NCBI GenBank assembly: GCA_913058245.1
Contig: CAJXQJ010000001.1
Span: 186,001 to 250,000, forward strand
Source: an uncultured Colwellia sp.
GTDB lineage: Bacteria > Pseudomonadota > Gammaproteobacteria > Enterobacterales > Alteromonadaceae
Reading direction: 5' to 3'
Length of the DNA: 64,000 bases
A program made the position numbers and the translations under genes. Under the pieces are notes generated by a model that had not been told where the DNA came from, ran no database searches, and was given only the letters and a program-made list of their open reading frames with translations. Positions 1 to 9,414 of this stretch are shown piece after piece. How positions within the stretch are numbered: the stretch's first letter is position 1; each line of letters opens with the position of its first letter.

Positions 1-1441
1 GTCCTCGAGGAGAGAAGCTTGCTGTCATCCAGTAACTATCAGGTGCCCACGCAAATGAAATATCACCGTCAGCGTAAGAATAGTTATTCTCTTTTCCTAA
101 CGCTACGTTAACTTTCTTGCTTTCGCGATCAATCACTTGAATTTCATCACGGTTTGATAAGAAAGCAACCTTTTTACCGTCAGGTGAATAAACCGGTTGG
201 AAGCTGTCTGTATCAGCTAAGTGAACCACTTCTTCTTTTAGCGTAGTTGCAGCAAAGAAGTATGGTTCTGAGTCATTTTTAATACTGGTTTCGTATAAAC
301 CCCAATGACCTTCGCGCTCAGCTGCGTATAAAATGGTTTTACCGTCTTTATGGAAAGACACTGAGCGTTCTTGCTGCGGTGTATTCGTAATAGCACGTGT
401 CGTTTTAAACTCTGTGCTGGCAACAAATACTTCACCACGGGCAATAAATGCAACTTCTTTACCATCAGGCGATACTGAATACTCTGAAATTTTGCCACCT
501 AATGAAACAGGCAGTAATTCATCTTCTTGAATATCATTCGCAATAGTTATGTCAACATGCTTAGGCGAGCCTTTTTTACTGATGTAAACACTACCGTGAT
601 GAACAAAAGCTAAAGTACCGTTATCACTGATTGATAAACTACGAACAGGATGCTCTTTAAATTTAGTAACTTGTTTTTTGTTACTACCGTCTAGGTCAGT
701 TTGGAATACGTTAAATGCGCCTGTCTTTTCTTCAGACGTATAATAAAAGGTGTTTTTGTCTTTCCAAACAGGGTTGTGATCACCACCTTTAAACGTGGTT
801 AACTGAGTATGCTTGCCAGATTTAATGTCGTGTACCCAAATATCACGAGCAAACGCTGAAACATCGTGCTTTCTGAATTGGTTTTCATACGCCTTTTCAT
901 CACGATAAAGTACCTTCTTACCATTTGGGGAGTACTGAAGCTCAGATGCTGGAATAGTGGCAAACATTTCAGGTGTCCCACCTTTAACAGAAACGGTATA
1001 GCTTTCTGATAAGCGAAAAGTAGGGAATATGGTTGAATTTTTAGAATCCATTCGGCTTGATGTAAACAGTACATCTTTTCCGTTTTTACTGAAATCTTGT
1101 GGAATATCGTGCGATGAATGGTACGTTAATCGTTTCGCTTTTCCGCCTTTTGCAGGCATTACGTAAACGTCTAAATTACCGTTTCTGTCACTGGCAAAGG
1201 CAATGCTTTTGCCATCACGAGACCAAACAGGGTGGCCGTCCCAATCATTATGAATAGTTAGCGGGCGTGCAGTGCCACCTTTTGATGGAACGGTATAAAT
1301 ATCACCTTTGTATGAAAATGCAATCGTTTTACTATCGGGTGAAATACTAGTGTGCAAAAACCATTCTTCGTTTTTATCAGCCGCAGTTGCAGCAGTGGCG
1401 AAAATAGCCAATGCCGACAATGCATACTTTGACTTGTGCAT
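1..1441 (-). CDS. Tricorn-like beta-propeller protease (S41 type), 3' end cut by window
   Basis: Reading leftward from an ATG at 1441 gives an open frame to the window edge (about 480 residues, C-terminus missing). The first ~21 residues are a Sec signal peptide ending in an ATAA-type site. The rest is a run of WD40-like PD40/TolB repeats, recognisable by recurring SPDGK, SRDGK and SPNGK segments about 40-50 residues apart. This layout is that of tricorn-protease-like exported peptidases, in which the propeller precedes a PDZ and an S41 serine protease domain. Those catalytic parts would lie left of position 1, so the protease assignment is inferred from architecture only. It could instead be a propeller-only TolB-like or amidohydrolase-fused protein. 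Confidence 0.7.
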   Translation of the reverse strand, partial: MHKSKYALSALAIFATAATAADKNEEWFLHTSISPDSKTIAFSYKGDIYTVPSKGGTARPLTIHNDWDGHPVWSRDGKSIAFASDRNGNLDVYVMPAKGGKAKRLTYHSSHDIPQDFSKNGKDVLFTSSRMDSKNSTIFPTFRLSESYTVSVKGGTPEMFATIPASELQYSPNGKKVLYRDEKAYENQFRKHDVSAFARDIWVHDIKSGKHTQLTTFKGGDHNPVWKDKNTFYYTSEEKTGAFNVFQTDLDGSNKKQVTKFKEHPVRSLSISDNGTLAFVHHGSVYISKKGSPKHVDITIANDIQEDELLPVSLGGKISEYSVSPDGKEVAFIARGEVFVASTEFKTTRAITNTPQQERSVSFHKDGKTILYAAEREGHWGLYETSIKNDSEPYFFAATTLKEEVVHLADTDSFQPVYSPDGKKVAFLSNRDEIQVIDRESKKVNVALGKENNYSYADGDISFAWAPDSYWMTASFSPRG

Positions 1442-1935
1442 TATTATGTCCTTTAACAACGTGAGGTGTTGCCATTATTTTTATTATTAAATGCTCTACG
1501 AGCAGTTATGTGATGTTATAACAACTAGGGAGTAATGCCAACTACCCAAATATGTACAAGAAAGGAAAGTTTAGTTCTTTACAAGGTACTAATAAGTTGA
1601 TTAAACAAGCTTAAACGACAAAGTACTTAGCTAATATTTATTAATATTAAAGCTTATATAAACTGATAAAACATAGCCTACAGAGTGTTTTTTACTCTAT
1701 GATTTGAGCTAGTAATATAGAACATTAGTTATAGATCTTAGGCAACAAGGTATGAAGTGTTTTAACCCGACCTACAGAAAACTGAAATGACTACTTACAA
1801 TTTATATAGTCGCTTATAGGGGGGGCTGATCTTTTAAAGTTGAATTTTGTTCAAACTCAGCTTTGCTCAATTATTTACTAATTACTGTAAAAATAACCTC
1901 GAAAAAACAACAACCCTCTTGTAAGTCTAGATGAT
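1442..1935. other. Intergenic region, nothing recognised
   Basis: About 490 bases of AT-rich sequence between the start of the propeller protease and the end of the DM13 gene. It presumably holds the protease promoter. A run of seven G lies near 1819. I see no RNA gene, repeat or convincing reading frame. Confidence 0.5.
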
Positions 1936-2415
1936 TTATCGATACTTTGCAGAGGTAATAAATTCGCCAAAAGCCTCGCACCAAACAATAATAGTGTTAA
2001 ATTGAGCAAGCTCAATATCAGGGTTAACTTTAACCATGAAATTATCAAAAGTTTTAACATCACCAACGAGTTTCATGGTGGACTTTAATCGTTCAAATTC
2101 CACTTCTGTTTCGACAAACGTAGGCGATAAATAAAGTCGATATTCCGGGCCAGGAGCAAGCTTTCCGAGCAAAGTGATATAATTTTGATTAATTGAAACT
2201 TTTCCATCGCCCCAATGGAGTGCATCGCTGTCCTTTAAATCTCTAATAAATTCAGTTCTATATTTAGCCTGAATAGAAATTGCTTTGATATCTGCCTCGC
2301 TCGGCGCAGGAGGAGCAGTAAGTATTGGCAGTGCATAAATGCCAATAGCAAACCCGAAGGCCAGCATAGCAATGTGTGTGAAAGTAAGAAAAGCTAATTT
2401 TTGGATTTTCATCAT
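1936..2415 (-). CDS. DM13 domain-containing protein
   Basis: A 159-residue protein with one N-terminal membrane segment or uncleaved signal (residues about 8-30) followed by a DM13 domain over residues ~60-159. The typical DM13 signatures are present: a LAPGPEYRLYLSP stretch near 86-98, VGDVKTFDNF near 117-126 and a conserved cysteine (C146) in WCEAFGEF. DM13 domains are proposed to take part in redox or electron-transfer reactions at the cell surface through that cysteine; the function is not established experimentally for bacterial members. Monocistronic by spacing. The family call is firm, the role is not. Confidence 0.82.
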   Translation of the reverse strand: MMKIQKLAFLTFTHIAMLAFGFAIGIYALPILTAPPAPSEADIKAISIQAKYRTEFIRDLKDSDALHWGDGKVSINQNYITLLGKLAPGPEYRLYLSPTFVETEVEFERLKSTMKLVGDVKTFDNFMVKVNPDIELAQFNTIIVWCEAFGEFITSAKYR

Positions 2416-2599
2416 ACCCTATTATAGTTATCTAAAGCCTTTATTAAAGGCTAATGATGTTTGGCAAAATGCTATAGCAGACTGAAATAGTGCTATGCAT
2501 AGTAGTCTAACTTTGAAATACCATCAGCAATAAATAACGCCAATTTTAATACATAGAAGTGGTTGTTTATTATGCCGTACAGCGATAGAGTCTAGAAAT

Positions 2600-3271
2600 T
2601 TATGTCGCTAAAGAGCTGGTAACTGCTGCAATAACTAAGCGTCCAATCCACTCGCCAAGCAACACATGTTTACCGCAAAATTCAATTTCTTGAGATCCAT
2701 CACCACTGACAATTGCAATAGCATCGGTTCCCGTTCCTGTTGCGACCTGATGAGATATAGGGCTTAAAATGCCGGCATTTTGCAAAGCAGCAGCCTTTGC
2801 TTCTGTCGCAACCATTGCCGCCTCTAACATGGCCGTATCAGTTAATTTAGCTGAGAAAACTAAGATAAGATTAATTGTGCCAACCTCCTCTGTAATAGCT
2901 AATAATTCTTGCACGTCAGCTTTATCACCGGCACGTCGGGCATTGTTTATACCTGTTGTAACCAGAACAGTAATATCAACACCTTCAACATTTACTTGCT
3001 CTACTCGAAGTGAGTCCATTGAAGCCGCTGTCATCATACCAACGATATTACCACGCCAACCTTGGGCTGAGGAATAGTTGCTTAGGCTTTTATCTGGAGC
3101 TTCGCAAAAATTGCCATTTTTAGGGACTTTACGATTAACAATATGATCAGCTATGACAAAACCACCATTCAATATTGCCGAGCTTAATACTCGCTGAGGA
3201 GATGAAAAGGCTAACTGTACGTGATCATCATTATGTTGTAGTGTCGTAAAGGAGTTAATGTTTATAGCCAT
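2600..3271 (-). CDS. cbiZ: Adenosylcobinamide amidohydrolase (CbiZ family)
   Basis: CbiZ cleaves the aminopropanol side chain of adenosylcobinamide, or of pseudo-cobalamin in some bacteria, giving adenosylcobyric acid for corrinoid salvage. The 223-residue product shows the family core: GMMTAAS around residue 76 and a V-TTGINNARRAGD segment around 103-116, followed by a glycine-rich C-terminal half. I place the start at the ATG at 3271 (MAININSF). An upstream in-frame ATG at 3319 would overlap the end of the protease gene and add a basic leader that does not look like the family. No cobalamin riboswitch or other B12 gene is visible nearby, so it is an isolated salvage gene. Confidence 0.72.
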   Translation of the reverse strand: MAININSFTTLQHNDDHVQLAFSSPQRVLSSAILNGGFVIADHIVNRKVPKNGNFCEAPDKSLSNYSSAQGWRGNIVGMMTAASMDSLRVEQVNVEGVDITVLVTTGINNARRAGDKADVQELLAITEEVGTINLILVFSAKLTDTAMLEAAMVATEAKAAALQNAGILSPISHQVATGTGTDAIAIVSGDGSQEIEFCGKHVLLGEWIGRLVIAAVTSSLAT

Positions 3272-3302
3272 AAATATTCGCGATGTTAGGTATTTTCTTA
3301 AC

Positions 3303-4103
3303 TTAATTCTCTTTCTCATGATTCAATACATTTGATATCCAGTCAAAGTAACTTGAAACTCTAACTTGATAAGCAGTAGTACCGTATAAACCACCTTTAA
3401 AGGTAGATATATTGCCATGTGCTAATTGCCAACTTGATAAACCTACAAGATAGGGAACATTTTCTTGAAATATAACAGAAGCTCCACCGCTATCTCCTGA
3501 ACCATGCATCCCTTCAAGAGCTAGGGCATTTTGGGGCTCGTCAAATTTAAATGTTAACCAGTTGCCTTCTGAGCTCTCAACAATATTTTGAAATTTATTT
3601 GTTGTGCGTATTGATTTGGTCTCGAGTTTTTCACCTGTTAAGCCATTGCCTGTTGCGCCTTTACCATAGACAGTGACCGTTTTACCTTTCTCATTCGTTC
3701 CAGTGTACATATTGATTGGTTTAACATCGTTAACCGCTGAGGTAAGTTTGATAAGTGCAATATCACTTCTAGATTTCAATAAATTCATTAAAGGCGCTAA
3801 ATCGCCTTTCAATAAATCTTTATTTGGTTCAACATAATTTGAGTGGATATGAACGCGTTCAATTTCATAAACTTTTGAACCAATAGTTAATTCCTTGCCA
3901 ACATAATCATAAAAAATAGTATGCGCTACAGTTAAAACCCACTGTGAGTTTATTAATACGCCATGACCTTCATGGGGCATATCAATTAGGTATTTAGGAG
4001 CGTTACTAACAACATAACTTTCAGGAAGAACATCATGACGCTTTACTATAGCATTGCTAAAAAGAGAGTAAAAACACAAGAATAGTAAAAGCCAAATTTT
4101 CAT
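3303..4103 (-). CDS. Secreted trypsin-like serine protease
   Basis: A 266-residue chymotrypsin-fold (S1) protease with a Sec signal peptide (about 18 residues, cut near SNA). The catalytic triad can be read directly: H61 in LTVAHT, D114 in SDIALIKL and S205 in GSGDSGGAS. The protein is short and carries no PDZ domain, so it is not DegP/DegS-like. It resembles the trypsin-like exported proteases common in marine gammaproteobacteria. The gene ends 31 bases before the chosen CbiZ start; the two are co-directional but functionally unrelated. Confidence 0.85.
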   Translation of the reverse strand: MKIWLLLFLCFYSLFSNAIVKRHDVLPESYVVSNAPKYLIDMPHEGHGVLINSQWVLTVAHTIFYDYVGKELTIGSKVYEIERVHIHSNYVEPNKDLLKGDLAPLMNLLKSRSDIALIKLTSAVNDVKPINMYTGTNEKGKTVTVYGKGATGNGLTGEKLETKSIRTTNKFQNIVESSEGNWLTFKFDEPQNALALEGMHGSGDSGGASVIFQENVPYLVGLSSWQLAHGNISTFKGGLYGTTAYQVRVSSYFDWISNVLNHEKEN

Positions 4104-4239
4104 ATTAATGTCATGTTAATTAGTGGAAAGTTAATGTCTTATTTAGAGGTAAATAATTATGGCTAAAATGTATAATGAAGCGAAATAAGCTAACTATTAT
4201 TTATTCCGCTTGAACAACTTGCTACGAATTCTAGCTATA

Positions 4240-4608
4240 TCACCTATGAAAAATAGCTATTTTATTACCATCTAAATCTCTGAAGTAGGCGCCATAATAA
4301 GCACCATTATTTCTTTCTCCAGGCTCACCTTCGCTGCTAGCTCCCAACTTTAAAGCCAAAGAAAAAACTTCATTTACTTTATCAACACTAGAAAGAGTAA
4401 AAGCAACCATTGTTCCATTACCATTAGATGCTGGTTTACCATCAAAAGGCACTGTGAGAGCTAATTTAGAACTACCATTTTCAAACTCCCAAAACATTAC
4501 CTTATCTGATTTATATATTTGTGTTCCACCAATTAAGCCTAGTATTTCGAAATAGAATGATTCAGCTTTTTCAAGATCATTAGTGCCTAAAGTCGTATGA
4601 GAAATCAT
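4240..4608 (-). CDS. VOC family protein (glyoxalase/bleomycin-resistance fold)
   Basis: A 122-residue single-domain member of the vicinal oxygen chelate superfamily. It opens with the characteristic strand-helix ISHTTLGTNDLEKAESFY and ends with YFRDLDGNKIAIFHR, where the final 'DLDGN' turn is diagnostic of the fold. Metal-ligand candidates are H4 at the N-terminus and the C-terminal residues near the DLDGN turn. Substrate cannot be read from sequence; relatives include lyases, dioxygenases and antibiotic-binding proteins. Single-gene unit. Confidence 0.8.
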   Translation of the reverse strand: MISHTTLGTNDLEKAESFYFEILGLIGGTQIYKSDKVMFWEFENGSSKLALTVPFDGKPASNGNGTMVAFTLSSVDKVNEVFSLALKLGASSEGEPGERNNGAYYGAYFRDLDGNKIAIFHR

Positions 4609-4645
4609 AGATTAATTATCCCCTAACAAAGTGTTAGCTTCGCTG

Positions 4646-5305
4646 TTACTCGACGCGAATAGTGGCTTTAATGATTTTTACTTCTTTTTTAGTTCTGCCG
4701 GAACGACTACCTAGTGCTTCTATCGCTGGCAATGTCGTTTCTAAACCGTCAACAACTTGGCCAAATATGGTATGTTTTCCGTCTAACCATGGCGTTGGTA
4801 CGAAGGTCAGAAAGAATTGGCTACCATCGGTATTAGGGCCAGCGTTTGCCATGCTTAATAAACCAGGTTTGTCGTGGGTTAATGTGCCTTCAAATTCACC
4901 AGCATATTTATAACCAGGATTGCCTCTACCATTGCCTAATGGATCACCACCTTGTGCCATAAATTGGTTGATCACTCGGTGAAAAATTAAGTCATCATAA
5001 AAACCTAGGTTAGTAAGATAAATTGTACTTGTGGCATGCATAGGTGCAGTTTTAGGAAATAACTCTACGACTAATTTGCCTTCGGTTGTCTCTATATTCC
5101 AAAAATATTTTGCTTCAGGATTAAAAGTTGCTAATTCAGGCTTTTCAAGTGTAGTTTTCCAGTCAGCTTTTGTTTTATCTATTTTTTGAGTTTCAATAAA
5201 GCTATTAACTGATTCCATTGCCGGATCTGGTTTTGAACAACCAACAACAGCGGTTAAAACTGCAATGATTAAATAAGCTTTTAATGATGAAAATCTTGCT
5301 TTCAA
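4646..5305 (-). CDS. Cyclophilin-type peptidyl-prolyl isomerase, lipoprotein
   Basis: A 219-residue protein with a lipobox ending at C23 (TAVVGC), so it is probably anchored in the periplasmic leaflet of a membrane. Residues ~70-219 are a cyclophilin domain. The active-site residues are visible: F108-H109-R110 in LIFHRVINQFMAQGGD, the GSQFF segment near 161-165, and W173/H178 in TPWLDGKHTIFG. It should accelerate cis-trans proline isomerisation in periplasmic proteins. It is not the E. coli PpiA, which is soluble and lacks the lipid anchor. Confidence 0.88.
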   Translation of the reverse strand: MKARFSSLKAYLIIAVLTAVVGCSKPDPAMESVNSFIETQKIDKTKADWKTTLEKPELATFNPEAKYFWNIETTEGKLVVELFPKTAPMHATSTIYLTNLGFYDDLIFHRVINQFMAQGGDPLGNGRGNPGYKYAGEFEGTLTHDKPGLLSMANAGPNTDGSQFFLTFVPTPWLDGKHTIFGQVVDGLETTLPAIEALGSRSGRTKKEVKIIKATIRVE

Positions 5306-5542
5306 TTTTCTCTTCCTTTTCAGTATTTTTTGCCGAAATATTTGTTAGCGGCAGTAGGGCAGAAATAATAGTAAGCGACAGAATAGAGAATAATTGAGCG
5401 TTGTTCAACTTGAAATTCAATGGCTTAAAGTGAGTATGAAAACAGCTTAAGTATTTATTGAGGGAGTACAGCGATAAGGCTTAGCCTTAACGCTATTGAG
5501 TAAATTTAAATAAAACATTAACAGAATATTTATAGCACCTAA

Positions 5543-5932
5543 TTACACTATATGAATATTAGGATTGCAAAGTTGTTCAATATGCTCAATTTTTCGCTCT
5601 AATGTTTGTAAGCTAAATGGTTTGAGAATAAAGTCGGTTACGTCACTAGTGATAATTGCCTGGATTTGTTTTTTTTCATCTTCGCAGGAGATCATTAAAA
5701 CAGGTAGGTCCGCTAAATTTTTGCTGCCTCGAATTGATTTGAGCAATTGTTTGCCATCCATTCTAGGCATATGAAAGTCAGTAAGAACGAGATCATAACG
5801 TTTTTTATTAAGTAAATTTAGCGCTTGTAGGCCGTCTGCAGCTTCGTCAATATCTGTATGACCAAGGCTTCTTAGCATATGCAGCATAACGTGACGCATT
5901 GATACCATATCATCGACGACTAATATTCTCAT
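5543..5932 (-). CDS. CheY-like single-domain response regulator
   Basis: A 129-residue stand-alone receiver domain. The acidic pocket is D7/D8 (VVDDM), the phospho-acceptor is D52 (LTDFHMPRMDG), S82 takes the place of the usual Thr/Ser switch residue, and K104 is in the conserved KPF motif. There is no output domain, so it must signal by protein-protein contact, as CheY does. No histidine kinase or chemotaxis gene is adjacent, so its partner is unknown. Confidence 0.88.
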   Translation of the reverse strand: MRILVVDDMVSMRHVMLHMLRSLGHTDIDEAADGLQALNLLNKKRYDLVLTDFHMPRMDGKQLLKSIRGSKNLADLPVLMISCEDEKKQIQAIITSDVTDFILKPFSLQTLERKIEHIEQLCNPNIHIV

Positions 5933-6067
5933 TGTTGCGATTCCTTTTGCAATGTTGATTAAGTGCTAAATCAATTAGGTTAATCATATAAATCCATTAC
6001 TTAATGTTTAGCATGTTTTTTATACACTTCAAGTTTAATTGCTTGTTTTTTATATACAGTTTGTAAA

Positions 6068-7105
6068 TTAATTTGTTTTATTTTTGAGGGGACCGTTATA
6101 AATATCGGCTCGAAGATGGCTTAACTCTGCTCTATTATTTAATACCACTTGGTTATTTTTTACTTCAACACCTAAATTACTGAAAAGTTCAAGGTAATTA
6201 GGGATAGCGTAACTTGATGAAAATTCAGCCAATAGAGAGCTAAAAATATTGCTTTGACTTAATTTATCAAGCTTTTCCACTATTTCTGACGTGCTTAAAT
6301 AAGTATCAAAGCAGCATGATTGTAGCTGTTTCAATGCAATATCAAGTGAGTAAGGCTTATCGGCATTTTTAGAATCTTTTCTTAGGGCAATATCTGCTTG
6401 TAACCAATACAAAGCTCCGCTCCAGTAGATGCGCATATAATTGCGGTTTGTCGCTATGTTATCACTGACATAATCTAATGTTTGATGACGATAGTTTTGC
6501 TGTTTATTTCCTCGTTCAAAGCCATCATAGAGTTTTTGCCACATGGTTTGTTCGTTGAACATACCGATACGCGCTTGGGTAATATTTTGATAATAACTTG
6601 CTAACCCTTCAGAGAACCATCTTGAATCGCCTGCGTCATAAGGGATAAGTAAATGACTAAGTTCATGATAGATTGTCCAGTCAGCTTTTAATGCCTCAAG
6701 GCTACTTTGGGGATTGACGACTAACATGACCTCTGGTGGTGAGTAACGGTTTACTTCGCCCCATGGCACAGCACTTGAACCTTTGTTACTGGTTTTAATT
6801 ACCGTAATAAAATTCTCTACGGGTAATGTTCCATAGACTAAGCGTAAGGATTGTGCTGCATGATCAACCCAAGCTTTGATATCAACTCTTTTATTAATGG
6901 GAAAATTTTTATCGAATTTTATCCGTGACGATGCCGAGGATTCTAGGTGTTTTGCATTAATAGTATTTGGTTCAGGGAAAGAAAGATAGCTAGCTTTTGT
7001 CAAATCATCTGCATAGCAATTAAAAATGAAACTGCATAATGCTGAGCAAGATAATGCTATTTTAATTAATCCGTTACTATGTTTGTTTGATTTGAAAAAC
7101 TTCAT
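6068..7105 (-). CDS. Exported gluzincin metallopeptidase (M1-like 'peptidase MA' family)
   Basis: A 345-residue protein with an N-terminal signal peptide (about 32 residues, cut near CYA). The zinc site is clear: H147-E148-x-x-H151 in YHELSHLL with the third ligand at E166 in WFSEGLASYY, the spacing of M1/MA gluzincins. Upstream strands and a helical C-terminal part match the small 'DUF1570/peptidase MA-like' exported proteins. Substrate unknown. It is transcribed divergently from the DUF2059 gene, with the promoter region in between. Confidence 0.78.
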   Translation of the reverse strand: MKFFKSNKHSNGLIKIALSCSALCSFIFNCYADDLTKASYLSFPEPNTINAKHLESSASSRIKFDKNFPINKRVDIKAWVDHAAQSLRLVYGTLPVENFITVIKTSNKGSSAVPWGEVNRYSPPEVMLVVNPQSSLEALKADWTIYHELSHLLIPYDAGDSRWFSEGLASYYQNITQARIGMFNEQTMWQKLYDGFERGNKQQNYRHQTLDYVSDNIATNRNYMRIYWSGALYWLQADIALRKDSKNADKPYSLDIALKQLQSCCFDTYLSTSEIVEKLDKLSQSNIFSSLLAEFSSSYAIPNYLELFSNLGVEVKNNQVVLNNRAELSHLRADIYNGPLKNKTN

Positions 7106-7297
7106 TTATCATGATTAATTGTGGTTAAAAGGCTTGTTTAATAATTGCACTATTTCTAATATATATTGAGCCTTTATTGCTAATTTTATGTAACAACTAA
7201 TTGCTATATTTTAGTTTTCAATAATTACCATTCGTAACCTAGTCTGTGTTTATGCTATGGTGCCGCTTTAAATATTTAACTCGTTAAAGGACTAGCA

Positions 7298-8122
7298 ATG
7301 AAACAAATCAGTTCATTCCACTTCATTTTATTTTTACTTCTTAGTACATTTAGCCAACTTAGTTCAGCAAAAAGCATCAGTGATCAAGATGTTAAGCAAT
7401 ATATGGCGTTATCAGGCGTTGATTCGGCACTTAACGGCATTCCTGCACAAATGGGCGCAATGGGTCAACAAATGCAAATGACGGCTGAAGATCCGGCTGA
7501 AGCACAAAAAGTTATGCAATTGTTGGAATCGTCGTGGCAGCAACAAGAAGTTGAGCAGATTGTTGCTAATCATATTAAAACTAAGTTTACAGCAACAGAA
7601 ATGCAAAGCCTGTTAACTTGGCTGAATAGTGATTTAGCTCGCAGAATTAAATCATCAGAAGAAAAAGCATCGGCTGCAAACTTTAACCAAGAATTTATGC
7701 AGTATATGGCGCAGTTGCAATCAACACCGCCGACAGCTGAACGTGTAAAAGTGATCAGAACCTTTGTTGAAACTACAGATATGATTGATCACACAGTTGA
7801 TATTGTAATGTCAGTTGCTAAAGGCACAATTAAAGGCTTGAAAGCGGCTAACCCACAAGACGAAGTTAGTGAAGAAGCTGTTATGGCGCAAATTGGTCAA
7901 ATGGAAGCTATGATGAGGCCAGCGTTAGAACAGCAAATGATTATGGTTTCTTATTATATTTATGATTCTTTAACTGACCAAGAAATTGAGCAATATAGTC
8001 AGTTTTATCAGCAACCACTTGGTAAAAAAGAGTTAACGGTAATGTATGACGGCATTGGCCAAGCGCTTACGCACTGGTCTACTCAAGCATTTAGCAAAAT
8101 TGCTAATGAGTTTTCTGAATAA
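7298..8122 (+). CDS. DUF2059 domain-containing exported protein
   Basis: A 274-residue protein with a signal peptide (cut after LSSA, near residue 24). It has two related all-helical halves: the N-terminal half (about 30-140), rich in Gln and Met, and a second half (about 145-270) ending in a stretch typical of DUF2059 (IEQYSQFYQQPLGKKE). The biochemical role of DUF2059 is unknown. A ribosome-binding site (AAAGGA) precedes the ATG, and a strong terminator follows the gene, so it is a single-gene unit. Confidence 0.82.
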   Translation: MKQISSFHFILFLLLSTFSQLSSAKSISDQDVKQYMALSGVDSALNGIPAQMGAMGQQMQMTAEDPAEAQKVMQLLESSWQQQEVEQIVANHIKTKFTATEMQSLLTWLNSDLARRIKSSEEKASAANFNQEFMQYMAQLQSTPPTAERVKVIRTFVETTDMIDHTVDIVMSVAKGTIKGLKAANPQDEVSEEAVMAQIGQMEAMMRPALEQQMIMVSYYIYDSLTDQEIEQYSQFYQQPLGKKELTVMYDGIGQALTHWSTQAFSKIANEFSE

Positions 8123-8201
8123 ATATTCCTAGTTTATTTTAGTACCCATGTAAGGCGTTATAGAATTACTTGCCTTGTACTGGAAACTTTCAATTTATAA
8201 T

Positions 8202-8234
8202 AAAGCCTACTTGCCCATCAAGTAGGCTTTTTTT
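8202..8234 (+). terminator. Rho-independent terminator after the DUF2059 gene
   Basis: An 11-12 bp perfect stem, AAGCCTACTTG with CAAGTAGGCTT, has a 4-5 base loop and is followed by a T run. It isolates the DUF2059 gene from the operon starting at 8370. Confidence 0.88.
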
Positions 8235-8313
8235 ATAAATTTAAAACCTTTTACTTACGATTATAGGCAGAAAGTAACTTCCTCATTTTTTGCAAGTCAA
8301 TTTACAGTTGAAA

Positions 8314-8340
8314 TGAACCTAAGGCGATTATTGTTCGTAT
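8314..8340 (+). promoter_or_regulatory. Predicted ChrR-controlled ECF sigma promoter of the DUF2878 operon
   Basis: TGAACC (8314-8319), a 16-base spacer and CGTAT (8336-8340), 29 bases upstream of the DUF2878 start. The -35 differs by one base from the TGATC(C/T/A) hexamers in front of the sigma operon and three other nearby genes. R. sphaeroides sigma-E promoters are known to have TGATCC as the -35. The assignment is by motif only. Confidence 0.55.
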
Positions 8341-8369
8341 CAAGTAAATATTAACTGATATTTATTTGT

Positions 8370-8864
8370 ATGATTTTAAATGCTCTTGGTTTTCAAATGT
8401 GTTGGCTTGGATTAGTGTTGTTAGGAAACAGCTTTGTGCCTTTCGCCATTATTCTACTGGCTATTCATCTATTTTTTCTTTCAAAGGGAGAATATGAGGT
8501 TTTGTTAGTGATAACCATTGTTTGCATTGGCAGCCTTGTTGATACCTTTCTAACGCTAAGTGATATTTTTGTGTTCAATTCAGTTTTATTTATACCTGCG
8601 TGGCTTATTGTCTTGTGGGCATGTTTTGCTTGCACAATTACTCATAGCTTATCTTTTCTTAAAAACTGGCCTGTACTGCAAGTGGTTACCGGGCTTTTTA
8701 TCGCTCCATTGAGTTATTTCGCCGGTAATAAATTTAACGCTGTTGAGTTTAGTTATTCGCCGCTTATTACCTTTTTTATGCTGGGCGTTATTTGGAGTGT
8801 TTTAATGTTGTTATTTTTTAGACTAGAGTTTTTGTTGATTCAGGAGAATAGCGATGCGATTTAA
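8370..8864 (+). CDS. DUF2878 family inner-membrane protein
   Basis: A 164-residue polytopic membrane protein with about five or six hydrophobic segments filling nearly the whole length; it matches DUF2878. Function unknown. The ATG at 8370 lies just downstream of a predicted ECF promoter and lacks a clear Shine-Dalgarno. Its 3' end overlaps the chalcone-isomerase-like gene by 11 bases, so the two are translationally coupled. In related marine bacteria this gene travels with Cfa, DUF1365 and photolyase genes, which suggests a membrane-lipid or photo-oxidative stress role (inference). Confidence 0.75.
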   Translation: MILNALGFQMCWLGLVLLGNSFVPFAIILLAIHLFFLSKGEYEVLLVITIVCIGSLVDTFLTLSDIFVFNSVLFIPAWLIVLWACFACTITHSLSFLKNWPVLQVVTGLFIAPLSYFAGNKFNAVEFSYSPLITFFMLGVIWSVLMLLFFRLEFLLIQENSDAI

Positions 8865-9414
8865 AGTTTTAGTCATCTTGGTTTTGTTATTTCTAATTTC
8901 GAATCACGCAATTGCCAATAATAGTGCCCCCAAAGGCGGTTTTTTTAATGTTGATTCATTAAAGAAAAGTGTTTTTTTAGAGCCCGTAGGAGAAACTAGA
9001 TTTTCATTTCTATTTTGGGACGTTTATCAAAGCCAATTACAAACTTCGTCGGGTCAATATCCAGTTGATATCGAAAAAGAAAGCATCTTTTATGAAATTC
9101 AGTACTTGATAGATATTACTCAAGAAAATTTGCTTGAAAGCACAGTAGAGCAATGGCAGCACCTAGGTATTAGTGCCAATGTTTATCAGAAGTACATTAC
9201 CGAACTATCCGCAATATGGCCTGATATTAGTGAAGGGGATACTTTAGCACTGTTCGTGCAAGCGGATCATAGTCGCTTTTATTTTAATGGTGAATATATT
9301 GGCAAAATCGTTGAGCCAGCATTTGCTGTTGATTTTTTAGCTATTTGGTTGTCAGAGAAAACTAGTGAACCTGAATTGAGACGAGAACTGTTAGGAGAGG
9401 TTAATGATGAGTGA
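8854..9414 (+). CDS. Chalcone-isomerase-like exported protein
   Basis: A 186-residue protein with a signal peptide (about 21 residues, cut near AIA). The mature part has the bacterial chalcone-isomerase-like pattern: an opening G-TRFSFLFWDVYQS strand, an IDI helix region, and a C-terminal GEYIGKIVEPAFAVDFLAIWL segment. In plants the fold includes true CHI and fatty-acid-binding FAP proteins; bacterial members are mostly unassigned, so fatty-acid binding is an inference supported by its lipid-gene neighbours. RBS AGGAG lies 6 bases before the ATG; it overlaps the genes on both sides. Confidence 0.75.
   Translation: MRFKVLVILVLLFLISNHAIANNSAPKGGFFNVDSLKKSVFLEPVGETRFSFLFWDVYQSQLQTSSGQYPVDIEKESIFYEIQYLIDITQENLLESTVEQWQHLGISANVYQKYITELSAIWPDISEGDTLALFVQADHSRFYFNGEYIGKIVEPAFAVDFLAIWLSEKTSEPELRRELLGEVNDE

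Noticed and set aside
3272-3302. Cobalamin riboswitch before the CbiZ gene
   Set aside because: The gap to the upstream gene is about 30 bases and holds no B12-box-like sequence.
5205-5420. Small minus-strand frame with a signal-peptide-like N-terminus overlapping the start of the cyclophilin gene
   Set aside because: It is in a different frame, ends inside the well-supported cyclophilin gene and has a poor C-terminal half; it could be a leader peptide but there is no positive evidence.
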